Positions 1 to 7,419 of a DNA stretch of 8,677 bases are shown here, in pieces. Origin of the DNA: an uncultured bacterium (GTDB lineage: Bacteria; CSSED10-310; CALFER01); contig CALFER010000037.1 of the NCBI GenBank assembly GCA_937951895.1, positions 1 to 8,677 of the forward strand. The letters run 5' to 3'. The translations under genes and the position numbers were made by a program. Positions within the stretch are counted from its first letter, which is position 1, and every line of letters begins with the position of its first letter. A model generated the notes under the pieces. The model was not told where the DNA came from, made no database searches, and saw only the letters and a list, made by a program, of their open reading frames with translations.

Positions 1-303
1 GTCGGCGTACTGGTCGGCACCGGCGTGAAGGTCGGTGTATTCGTCGGTACCGGCGTGAATGTCGGCGTATTGGTCGGGATTGGTGTGAACGTCGGAGTGG
101 GAGTCCGCGTCGGCGTATTGGTGGGAGGCGGTGGTGTATTCGTAGGAGTGGATGTCGGGGTCGGAGTCCGTGTCGGCGTGAATGTTGGAGTATTGGTTGG
201 CGGGGGCGGCGTGTTGGTCGGTGTGAATGTGGGAGTCGGCGTTCGCGTCGGTGTGTTGGTGGGACCGGACGGCGTGTTCGTGGCGGTAGGCGTCGGAGTC
301 GCC
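1..303 (-). repeat. Long TP-repeat linker 3 of the subtilase, with tandem 30-bp units at the window edge
   Basis: On the minus strand this encodes about 100 residues made of TNTPT, RTPTPT, FTPT and NTPPPPT words. Near the edge the DNA falls into three consecutive 30-bp units (1-30, 31-60 and 61-90). Each begins gtcgg on the plus strand, and they code for ten-residue units of the type FTPVPTNTPT. Further in, a looser period of about 63-75 bp brings back NTPPPPTNTPT twice. It is a flexible, probably extended linker leading to whatever lies beyond the left edge. Confidence 0.85.
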
Positions 304-3300
304 ATCCAGCAGGCATTCACGATGACATTATCGATCTGCAGATACTCTGTATTCAGATTGGCCTGACAACGGAATCGGAAACGCAGATTCGGATTGTTGT
401 TCGCCAATCCGCCGCTGAGCGTCGACAGGTTGTATGGACCCCGCTGAGTCCACCCGTGATTGGATGTAAACGATGCGATCGCGGTCGCCGCCCATGTTGT
501 CCCGCCGTTATACGACATGTAAACGTCGACCGATTCTCCGATATCCAATCCGGCGGCGGAGCTCTGGAAACTCAGAGTAACCGTATCTCTTCCAGATGTG
601 GATACTCCGATCTGAGCATCCGCAGTGTTCTGAATACGACCTTCTCGGGTACTCGTCAAGTCGACCGTGTTGGAGTAATCGGCAACGAGGCACCGTGCAT
701 CGGTGTTTTGTGTCCAGACCGGGCCTGCGGTTTCACCCCAGTCATCGCCATCTTCAAAATTCTCGTTCAGAAGATCCGCACACGGTGCGCAGGCTGGCCC
801 GCATGTCAGACACACATTGTCGACTCCGACCGCATAGGCATCGTTCGCATAGTACCCGAATGCGATGGTCACCAGGCCTTCTGATGAGCAGGGCGGGCAG
901 CCGCCGAGATAACTGGAGAGGTAGATCGTATCCGTCCCTGAAACCGTTGCGGCGGTCGAATTTGCATGATACGCAATCTGGACATACTCGGTCTCGTCGC
1001 ATCCGTTGGTCGGTTCTCCGCACATGGCATAAGCGGCCACAATACTGGGATTGCCGGAATATGCCTGACCTGCGGCCCAACAGAAGCTGAGCGTCAGATC
1101 GCTGGAGCAGCCCGACACATCGAAGGTCTTGAAGACGAGGAACCAGTCGTTTTCGGTGCTGTAATCATGTCCGAGCCAGTATGTGCCGTTGCATGGAAGC
1201 GATCCATAAGCACCGCTGTAGATACCCCATCCATCGCCTCCGCCGCACTGCGTCCATCCATCCCCACTCGCTTCGAAAGAATCACATCCGCCGGGTGTCG
1301 GCATCGATGTCGGGGTAAAGGTGGGTGTCGGTGTACGGCTGGGAGTCGGTGTCATCGTGGGGCCTGTCGGCGTCGGAGAAGGGGTATGAGTACCCGCTCC
1401 GCATGGTTCACCGAGGATTCTGAGATCATCGATGGCAACCGAATCTCCGTCGTATCCGTAGTATCGAACCGCGACAACCAGGCTGGTGCATTGGTCATAG
1501 CTGGCTGGCAACGGGTAACAGGCATTTGTGCAGGCCCCGGAGGCGATCGTCAGCACATTTGTTTCCTGATAGATCCGTTCCCATGGTGCGCTGAGATCGG
1601 CGCAATCGAGCGTCGTGAAGTCCGCGCAGGCGACCCAGACCTCCATCGTTTCACCGTATGTCGCCGAGTTGTAGAACCAATCCAGACAGACACTGAGATT
1701 GCAGTACCCGCTCATGTTGTGATTCGGATTGGTATTGCCGTCCATGATCAGGAGATGATCCGGGCCGTTGGGTGAATTGCAGGCCTCGTAATTGTGCCAT
1801 GCGATGTATGTTCCGTCGCAGGCGGGAGTCGGAGTCGAGAGCTGGGTCATCGGATCGAGTCGGCCCCAGTCGGCAGAGCAGCCGGATGCTCCGAGTGGCC
1901 CTGTGCAACTATAAACACCTGATTCGAATGAATCCTGATAAACGGGGGCCGGAAGCGGAGTCGGGGTGCTGGTCGGTGTCCAGGTCGGGCCGACCGGGAT
2001 CACATTGTACAGAACCAGCGCGAAGTCCTGGTCGGTCGTATCGGCGTTCCCGGGGACACCATCGCCATTGAGTGCGTTGGCGGTGACCCGGAACGTGTAG
2101 GTCCCCGATGGACTCTGAATGTAGACGCATTCGACGTTGTTGACAGTGTCGGCCGAACCGCCTGTCGTCGACCAGCCGCCGCTGAAGACGTTTCCGAGAT
2201 ACGTGCTGCCGCCGGTTACGGTCAGATTCAGATCATTCTTCAGAATCGTGCCGCCCGGCGTTCCCGGAGCATCCGTCCAGACGAGCGTCGCTTTGACGGG
2301 CAGGGAACCGTTGGCCACCATATAGGTCACTTCATAATAGGTTCCGTTCGTGCCCAGTGTCGTCGACTGATCATAATAAATCATGTTGACGCCGTTGTTG
2401 ACCGTCTTGGACAAATTGATCCGGCCCCAGCCCTGATAGCGGTTCGGGATCGCCGGCAATGTGCTGGGTGAGGAGTGTCCGGACTGTCCGCCCGACATAT
2501 CGTCCGCGCCGTTGATGAGCGCGGCTTTGATCAGGGCGGGACTGGGAGGCGTGCTGTAGGTTGCGTTGTACCATTGATGGAACAGCGCTCCGGCTCCCGC
2601 GGCATGCGGGCATGCCTGGCTGGTTCCGGAACACCAGTTGTAATTCGTCTGGGCCGACGGCCAGTACTGATCGCAGACCCCGGCTCCCGTATACCCGCTG
2701 TACTGCGATGCCATCGAATTGATGTGCGTTCCCGGCGCCATGACATCCGGCTTGATCCGACCGTCGGATGTGTTGCCGACGCTCGAGAAACTGATCTTGT
2801 CATTTCCGTTGTCTGCTTGCGCATTGGCTACACCGCACCCGTCGGTTCCTTCCATGCGGTAATTCTCGGATGCGCCTACCGTCACGAGATTTTTGGCGAT
2901 GGCCGGATCTCCGCAGTTGCCGGGTGACGATGTGCTGCTGTAACAATCGCCGTCGTTACCGGCAGAATTGAAGATACAGAATTGCTGATTCCCGGATGTT
3001 CCGGATGCCGCATCACGGACAAATGTATCGTAATCCACGCACTGCGAACTGTAGGTCATCGGGTATCCGGAACATGTATAGGGAGAGGATCCCCAACTCT
3101 GGCTGCTCAGGCGCGCCCCGTTATTGTACGCATTCTGCGTCGTCGCGTACAAATCCGAAGCCGTAAATGAACCGCTATCGTTGAAAATACGGGTCATGCC
3201 GACCTGCGCGGATGGCGCGACACCCAGCCCCAGTCGGTATCCCGAAGCATCCGTCGTGCCGATCGTGGCATTTCCGGCAATGATGCCCGTGCAATTCGTC

Positions 3301-4172
3301 CCGTGCCCGATGACATCCCGCCATCCCTGCCCGGTCGTGTCGTACGTGAAAGCCACCCGACCACGCAGATCCTGATGCAGGGTCGACTGATTCCCTGTAC
3401 ACAACCCGGAATCGGCAACTTCGATGATGACGCCGCTGCCGTTGACGCCGCGACTGGTCAACCAGGTCTGGTACGTCGCGCCGGTCGGCTGATACGATGC
3501 GTTGTAGTTACCGGCCAGGATCTGATCCGAACGCTCGTCGTTCAGTCTTGGTTCATAGTACGGACCGACCCATAACACCCCTTCGATCTTCAGGACGTCG
3601 TCGATCAATCCCTGATCCAGCCGATAGCTGCAGTTCATGATGGGTTGGATCGTGTTGGGAATCAGATCGCGAACCGGGTCGGCACCCAGATCCAGCAAGG
3701 CTTCATGAGCCCGCTTGCCATCCGGAGCGGCCATGCAGACCTGAATCTGTTCGTATTCCTTCTTCCCGTATTCTTCCGCGAGTTTCTCCTTCAGGTTGGC
3801 CGTCGCGCGATAGGCGGGATGAAACGGCCCGGACCAACGGATTCTGGAATCCAGCTTCACGGTCCCAAGCCGGGCGGCATCACATTTGACGAGATACGCT
3901 GTGCCGCTCTGATGCCAGATCCGTTTCTGAACCTGGGCGTCGAGCCACGCGAGATCCGCGTCATCGGGATACTCGGAGAACTGCACCAGGAAGTATCCGG
4001 ACGCCTGAGCAGAGTACTGCGCCTGCAGATTCTCGGGTATCGTCGGCGCATTACTCAGCGGGTCAAACGTATACCCTCCGGCGACAATCTGATACCGTGA
4101 ATCGGCCGCATGCGCGATTGGCATCAAACATGCAGCAACAAGCATTACAAATAAACAGGTGTATTTTTGCAT
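1..4172 (-). CDS. Secreted KP-43-type subtilisin-like serine protease with Cys-rich modules and TP linkers (3' end outside window)
   Basis: The reading frame is open from ATG at 4172 through 1390 codons to the left edge, with no stop. It is probably an exported endopeptidase that digests protein outside the cell. Residues 1-22 are a signal peptide ending in AHA. Residues about 23-225 resemble the KP-43-type propeptide, with RWSGPFHPAY near 110-120. The S8 catalytic domain spans about 230-590: Asp254 in VADSG, His290 in GHGTNCTGIIAG, oxyanion Asn406 in NSAGNDG and Ser518 in SGTSQACPHAAG, so all catalytic residues are present. Residues about 590-724 match the KP-43 C-terminal beta-barrel (LVWTD at 630, LKNDLNL at 644, then VNNVE). 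Three Cys-rich beta-sandwich-like modules follow (about 741-923, 960-1120 and 1125-1290), separated by TP linkers, and then a linker of over 100 residues that runs off the window. GGAGG lies 6 nt before the ATG. The S8 assignment is very secure; the function of the modules (substrate or surface binding) is inference. Confidence 0.95.
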   Translation of the reverse strand, partial: MQKYTCLFVMLVAACLMPIAHAADSRYQIVAGGYTFDPLSNAPTIPENLQAQYSAQASGYFLVQFSEYPDDADLAWLDAQVQKRIWHQSGTAYLVKCDAARLGTVKLDSRIRWSGPFHPAYRATANLKEKLAEEYGKKEYEQIQVCMAAPDGKRAHEALLDLGADPVRDLIPNTIQPIMNCSYRLDQGLIDDVLKIEGVLWVGPYYEPRLNDERSDQILAGNYNASYQPTGATYQTWLTSRGVNGSGVIIEVADSGLCTGNQSTLHQDLRGRVAFTYDTTGQGWRDVIGHGTNCTGIIAGNATIGTTDASGYRLGLGVAPSAQVGMTRIFNDSGSFTASDLYATTQNAYNNGARLSSQSWGSSPYTCSGYPMTYSSQCVDYDTFVRDAASGTSGNQQFCIFNSAGNDGDCYSSTSSPGNCGDPAIAKNLVTVGASENYRMEGTDGCGVANAQADNGNDKISFSSVGNTSDGRIKPDVMAPGTHINSMASQYSGYTGAGVCDQYWPSAQTNYNWCSGTSQACPHAAGAGALFHQWYNATYSTPPSPALIKAALINGADDMSGGQSGHSSPSTLPAIPNRYQGWGRINLSKTVNNGVNMIYYDQSTTLGTNGTYYEVTYMVANGSLPVKATLVWTDAPGTPGGTILKNDLNLTVTGGSTYLGNVFSGGWSTTGGSADTVNNVECVYIQSPSGTYTFRVTANALNGDGVPGNADTTDQDFALVLYNVIPVGPTWTPTSTPTPLPAPVYQDSFESGVYSCTGPLGASGCSADWGRLDPMTQLSTPTPACDGTYIAWHNYEACNSPNGPDHLLIMDGNTNPNHNMSGYCNLSVCLDWFYNSATYGETMEVWVACADFTTLDCADLSAPWERIYQETNVLTIASGACTNACYPLPASYDQCTSLVVAVRYYGYDGDSVAIDDLRILGEPCGAGTHTPSPTPTGPTMTPTPSRTPTPTFTPTSMPTPGGCDSFEASGDGWTQCGGGDGWGIYSGAYGSLPCNGTYWLGHDYSTENDWFLVFKTFDVSGCSSDLTLSFCWAAGQAYSGNPSIVAAYAMCGEPTNGCDETEYVQIAYHANSTAATVSGTDTIYLSSYLGGCPPCSSEGLVTIAFGYYANDAYAVGVDNVCLTCGPACAPCADLLNENFEDGDDWGETAGPVWTQNTDARCLVADYSNTVDLTSTREGRIQNTADAQIGVSTSGRDTVTLSFQSSAAGLDIGESVDVYMSYNGGTTWAATAIASFTSNHGWTQRGPYNLSTLSGGLANNNPNLRFRFRCQANLNTEYLQIDNVIVNACWMATPTPTATNTPSGPTNTPTRTPTPTFTPTNTPPPPTNTPTFTPTRTPTPTSTPTNTPPPPTNTPTRTPTPTFTPIPTNTPTFTPVPTNTPTFTPVPTSTP
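1298..1403 (-). repeat. TP linker 2 in the subtilase
   Basis: About 35 codons (residues 924-959) encode mostly Thr and Pro with some Ser, Arg and Phe (for example RTPTPTFTPTSMPTP). The stretch separates the first and second Cys-rich modules. Its codon pattern, alternating ACN and CCN, is like that of the linkers at both window edges. Confidence 0.8.
1949..1997 (-). repeat. Short TP linker 1 in the subtilase
   Basis: Codons for about 15 residues (TWTPTSTPTPLPAP) join the KP-43-type beta-barrel to the first Cys-rich module. This is a flexible, low-complexity interdomain linker. It marks the end of the conserved protease core at about residue 724. Confidence 0.75.
4107..4172 (-). other. Signal peptide of the subtilase
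   Basis: Residues 1-22 have a short Lys-containing start (MQKYT), a hydrophobic core (LFVMLVAACLM) and a likely signal peptidase I site after AHA, before ADSRYQ. There is a Cys at residue 15, but the surrounding residues do not make a clean lipobox, so Sec export with ordinary cleavage is preferred. Confidence 0.85.
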
Positions 4173-4175
4173 ATT

Positions 4176-4183
4176 CCCCCTCC
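4176..4183 (-). promoter_or_regulatory. Shine-Dalgarno sequence of the subtilase
   Basis: The minus strand reads GGAGGGGG followed by AAT and the ATG at 4172. The GGAGG core is 6 nt from the start codon, a near-ideal site. It fixes the start and agrees with the signal peptide that begins there. Confidence 0.85.
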
Positions 4184-4206
4184 AAAAAAAGAGACCCCAA
4201 TTTGCC

Positions 4207-4235
4207 AGTGTAGTGGAATCGACCTTTTAAAGCAA
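4207..4235 (-). promoter_or_regulatory. Candidate sigma70-type promoter for the subtilase
   Basis: On the minus strand, TTGCTT (4235-4230) and TACACT (4212-4207) are separated by exactly 17 bp. The -10 element matches the TATAAT consensus at four of six positions and the -35 element keeps TTG. Transcription would start at about 4200, giving a leader of roughly 25-30 nt that contains the strong ribosome binding site. The assignment rests on spacing and a partial consensus only, and the organism's consensus is unknown. Confidence 0.45.
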
Positions 4236-4244
4236 CTCAATTTC

Positions 4245-4275
4245 TTGACTTGATTCCCGAGCCCGATTTCATTAT
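4245..4275 (+). promoter_or_regulatory. Weak candidate promoter for the DUF1704 gene
   Basis: TTGACT (4245-4250) is a good -35 match (five of six). The best following -10 is CATTAT (4270-4275), after a long 19-bp spacer. The leader before the ATG at 4345 would be about 60 nt. The -35 boxes of this and the opposing promoter lie about 10 bp apart, back to back, so the genes could share a regulator. No clear operator palindrome is visible in 4173-4344, and that stretch holds no gene. Confidence 0.3.
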
Positions 4276-4344
4276 CGTTCTGCCGATTTACCTCCGGGGA
4301 TCTCCCCGCATCGCTTTCAACCCTATTCATCCGAGGCGCTCGCA

Positions 4345-5466
4345 ATGACACAATCCAGCGATACACGACGCGAACAGATCGACCGCACCTTCATCGATCT
4401 GCAGGAAAACATCGATCTCGACAATTTTCTGGGACCCGTCAACCGCGCGTCCGAACTGGCCCGCTTCAAGGAAGAAGTCGATTCCGGCCGGATCTGCAAC
4501 CCCCGGTTCGAATACGATCCGCTTCCCGATGTCCATGAATCCGAACTGGTCTCATTCATGGAATCACTCGATCCCTCCGACCCGATCGAATCGCTGTACC
4601 GCGAGGCCGTCGCGACACGCCTGGGCGAAATCCGATGCGCACTCACCCATTCCGCATCGGTCATCTCGGCCCACACCTCCTCATGCTACGGTGTCCCCGA
4701 TCAGAGTATCCTCGATGTCGCCAGGAAAAACCTCACGGATATCCGTCCCGATCAGCGCGCCTATACCGGAGCAATCGAAGGCCGCATCTACAACGCCGAA
4801 GAACTGGCCGATATCTGTCGCACAGCCATGACAAACTACGGATTCGACTGGAAGGTCGTGGTCAAAGCCGAAATGGGCGCGAAAGCCGCGGTCGACAATC
4901 TGATCCGGGAGTTCTGGATCCGTGCCGATGTCAAATTCCACGAATCGCTCGTCAAGATGATGGTTGTGCATGAGATCGGCACGCATATTCTTCGGAGCGA
5001 AAACGGGTATGCCCAGCCGTTGAAACTGTTCGGTCGAGGACTCGCGGCGTATCAATTCACGGAAGAGGGCCTGGCGGAGTACGCCGAGGAACGCACCGGC
5101 GCGCTGCTCGAAGACACGATCTACCGCATCTCGGGACGCGTGATCGGAGTCCACGTTGCGCTGGCAGGATCATTCTGGGACGTCTATTGCGCATTGAAGG
5201 ACCATTTCGACACCGAGATGGCCTTCGATATCGCTCAGCGGGCAAAACTGGGCATCCGCGACACGTCACAACCCGGATCCTACACCAAAGATTATACGTA
5301 TCTCGCAGGTCTGCTGGCCGTGCGGTCGTTCTTCGCAACCGCGGATACCGAGTCCATCGATGCGTTGCTCGCCGGAAAGGTCGGGTTCCATCATCTCGAC
5401 ACGGTCAGGCATCTCCAGAAGGAAGGCTATCTGGTGCGCCCGCGTGTTTATCCCGAATGGATGTGA
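4345..5466 (+). CDS. DUF1704/MATCAP-like putative zinc metallopeptidase
   Basis: The product has 373 residues and no signal peptide or membrane segment, so it is probably cytoplasmic. The key segment is MVVHEIGTHILRSENG, with His209, Glu210 and His214 forming an HExxxH zinc site. About 26 residues later comes TEEGLAEYAEE, with Glu240/Glu241 the likely third ligand. This pairing of HEIGTH with (Q/E)EGLA is the signature of the DUF1704 family, which includes the eukaryotic MATCAP/KIAA0895 tubulin tyrosine carboxypeptidases and bacterial 'QEGLA motif' proteins. The bacterial substrates are not known to me. Residues 1-130 show no motif I recognise. The C-terminus is mostly helical by appearance (DVYCALKDHFD, AGLLAVRSFF). 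GAGG at 4333-4336, 8 nt before the ATG, supports the start; no upstream in-frame ATG was found in the intergenic region. The gene is divergent from the subtilase and convergent with the S9 gene, so it is probably transcribed alone. Family call is confident; peptidase activity is inferred. Confidence 0.85.
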   Translation: MTQSSDTRREQIDRTFIDLQENIDLDNFLGPVNRASELARFKEEVDSGRICNPRFEYDPLPDVHESELVSFMESLDPSDPIESLYREAVATRLGEIRCALTHSASVISAHTSSCYGVPDQSILDVARKNLTDIRPDQRAYTGAIEGRIYNAEELADICRTAMTNYGFDWKVVVKAEMGAKAAVDNLIREFWIRADVKFHESLVKMMVVHEIGTHILRSENGYAQPLKLFGRGLAAYQFTEEGLAEYAEERTGALLEDTIYRISGRVIGVHVALAGSFWDVYCALKDHFDTEMAFDIAQRAKLGIRDTSQPGSYTKDYTYLAGLLAVRSFFATADTESIDALLAGKVGFHHLDTVRHLQKEGYLVRPRVYPEWM

Positions 5467-5481
5467 CGGACAGACTGGTCG

Positions 5482-7389
5482 CTACTCCCGATCCAGCCCG
5501 TTGAAAAATTCGAAGACCGCCGAGTAATACCGGAGATTCTCGGCAAGACCTCGCCAACCATGCCCCTGCCCCGGCAATTCCACGTAACTGAACGGTTTCC
5601 CGGCATCGGCCAGGGCACGCGCCATCTGACGACTCTGATCAACCGGCACACGATTGTCGTTCTCACCATGCACCAGCAGAATCGGACCTGTCGCCTTGTC
5701 CGCATGCATGACAGGAGACCGATCCATCAGCCGCTCCCGTTCGGTATCGGGGTTCCCCGCTTTCTGCAGTACCCAATCCGGAATATTGCATGTCCGATAA
5801 TAATCGACGATGTTGCTGATCCCATAAGCGGAAATGGCGAATCCCCACCCGAATGTCTCGGTGCGCCCATTGACACCGGAAGGATACGTCGCGGCGCGAA
5901 GCGCACAATATCCGCCATGACTTCCACCCTGCAACCCGATCTGATGCTCTTCGATCCCGAATCGTTCAGTGAGAAATCGGGCTGCATATATGAGATCGAT
6001 GATTTCGTTGCCGCCGAGATCCCGATCGTTCAACGCGTAGAAGTCCGCGCCGAACCCCCACGATCCCCTCACCGCGGGACTCATCACAATGAATCCGGCC
6101 TGCAGCAGAATCTGATAATCCGGCCGGTACCGGTTTTCGCCACCGTAAAACGCGGTGATGATCGCCCGCCACCTCGATCGATCCGCGGGCAACCCATGCG
6201 GCACCAGAAGGAAACTGTGGATCCGGCGGCGCGATTGCGTCTTCGGATCCGTATCGAATGTCTCATACTCGATCGCTTCCGCTGTTCCTTGAACGACCTG
6301 TTCGAGCAAATCTTCCGGATATCGCAGGAAACTGCTCCGGGCCACGATCACCCTGCCGTCGGACAATCGGGGGACCAGTTCGAATATCTGAAACGGTTCG
6401 GAACATGACGTGTATCCGGCGAACAACCGTTTCTGCTCGTGACTGAACACACTGAACGACCCGTCAATCACCTCCTCATAAAGGGTTTCGGAGGTCGATG
6501 GATCGATGACCATCAACGTATTCCGAACCGGATTCTGACGCACGGCCCACAGCAGAGCACGGCCGTCGACGGGGAACGTCAGCGCCGACCCCGTTTCCTC
6601 GGTCCAGGCCGTCACCGCCCGCACCGTGCGGCTCGGCAGATGATACGCATATACGTTGATGAAGCCGGACTCGTCCGAAATATACAGAAAGGTATCGTCA
6701 TCGAGCCAGTGATGCAGCAGACCGAACGATGTGCGTTTGACATCGGGCGGCAGCAGACGCTCCATCAGACCGGTAGCGGGATCATACACCACGATGTTGC
6801 TCCGGTTCCGATCGTATTCCTGCATCACACGGAAGATCAGACGGCCATCGCGTCGGTGCTGCAGAATCGACGTCCACGAAAACGTCCAGACGGCGTCGTC
6901 CGAAACGAGCGACGTCACGGATCCCGTTTCGACATCGAGCTTTTTCAGTGTCGATACCATCCGCCCGGCTGTCTCGTCCTTCCGCCTCGCGATGAACATA
7001 ATCGAACGACCGTCATCGACCGCATCCGCTCCATAGACATATTCCTCATCGGTCATCTTGGTCCGCCGCCCGTTTTCAATCGACAGGAAGTAGACGTTCA
7101 GGATCTCATCGTTGCGCTCATCGCCGATGTACCAGAGGCAATTTCGACCAGGCAGATACTCGATTGACCATGCATTGAACGCGCCGAAGTCCAGGTCGGA
7201 TATCGTTCGGCCTTTTTCCAGATCCGGTTGAGGGGTCAGCGGGAGCGCTTTGAGGGTGATTCGCTCGGTTCGGTGCATGTAATAGAGCGTATTGTCGAGT
7301 TCACTGAAGATGAATCCGAAATACGGGAATCCCTCGAAATACGGTTTCAGGTCGATCATTTTGTCCCGATATTGAATGATGGTCTGCAT
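5482..7389 (-). CDS. S9 family serine peptidase (prolyl oligopeptidase / acylaminoacyl-peptidase-like)
   Basis: The product has 635 residues from the preferred start at 7389. It probably cleaves short peptides in the cytoplasm, as no signal peptide is seen. Residues about 1-375 look like a beta-propeller built from repeated blades (for example DAVDDGRSIMFIARR, WLDDDTFLYISDESG), which in this family restricts access to small substrates. Residues about 390-635 are the alpha/beta-hydrolase domain: YGGENRY near the oxyanion region, nucleophile Ser490 in GLQGGSHGGY, Asp578 in LLVHGENDNRVP and His610 in PGQGHGW, a complete triad. The GGSHGG motif favours the acylaminoacyl-peptidase/S9C side over prolyl oligopeptidase proper. 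An ATG at 7407 is in frame, but the one at 7389 has an AGGAAAG site at good distance, whereas 7407 has only GGG directly abutting it. The gene follows DUF192 by 30 bp and is probably co-transcribed. Its stop is 15 bp from the stop of the opposing DUF1704 gene. Confidence 0.94.
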   Translation of the reverse strand: MQTIIQYRDKMIDLKPYFEGFPYFGFIFSELDNTLYYMHRTERITLKALPLTPQPDLEKGRTISDLDFGAFNAWSIEYLPGRNCLWYIGDERNDEILNVYFLSIENGRRTKMTDEEYVYGADAVDDGRSIMFIARRKDETAGRMVSTLKKLDVETGSVTSLVSDDAVWTFSWTSILQHRRDGRLIFRVMQEYDRNRSNIVVYDPATGLMERLLPPDVKRTSFGLLHHWLDDDTFLYISDESGFINVYAYHLPSRTVRAVTAWTEETGSALTFPVDGRALLWAVRQNPVRNTLMVIDPSTSETLYEEVIDGSFSVFSHEQKRLFAGYTSCSEPFQIFELVPRLSDGRVIVARSSFLRYPEDLLEQVVQGTAEAIEYETFDTDPKTQSRRRIHSFLLVPHGLPADRSRWRAIITAFYGGENRYRPDYQILLQAGFIVMSPAVRGSWGFGADFYALNDRDLGGNEIIDLIYAARFLTERFGIEEHQIGLQGGSHGGYCALRAATYPSGVNGRTETFGWGFAISAYGISNIVDYYRTCNIPDWVLQKAGNPDTERERLMDRSPVMHADKATGPILLVHGENDNRVPVDQSRQMARALADAGKPFSYVELPGQGHGWRGLAENLRYYSAVFEFFNGLDRE

Positions 7390-7395
7390 GGTGTT

Positions 7396-7402
7396 CTTTC
7401 CT
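7396..7402 (-). promoter_or_regulatory. Shine-Dalgarno sequence deciding the S9 peptidase start
   Basis: The minus strand reads AGGAAAG, with AGGA ending 9 nt before the ATG at 7389. This favours the 7389 start over the in-frame ATG at 7407, which has no spaced ribosome binding site. The difference is six residues (MTGKNT) and does not touch any domain. Confidence 0.6.
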
Positions 7403-7419
7403 GTCATCCCTGACTGGTT

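Noticed and set aside
1..303. CRISPR-like array of short repeats
   Set aside because: The repeats are in frame, degenerate at third codon positions and have no unique spacers of constant length. They encode a TP linker.
25..366. Plus-strand open frame coding for a Val/Gly repeat protein (VGVxVG pattern)
   Set aside because: It is the exact antisense of the TP-coding linker: ACN-CCN repeats read backwards give GT/GG-rich codons for Val and Gly. The minus-strand frame has domains on one side and continues for nearly 1400 codons.
966..1775. Plus-strand open frame of 269 codons
   Set aside because: It is antisense to the second and first Cys-rich modules of the subtilase, has no recognisable motif and a Cys/Arg-rich shadow-like composition.
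1..4172. Possible frameshift or break in the very long subtilase gene
   Set aside because: Following the frame from ATG 4172 to the left edge, the reading phase stays constant and the translated motifs are intact throughout, so the gene is not broken within the window.
5560..7167. Two long plus-strand open frames (5560-6408 and 6439-7167)
   Set aside because: Both are antisense to the S9 peptidase, which has a full catalytic triad and propeller. Their translations are Arg/Pro/His-rich with no domain signal.
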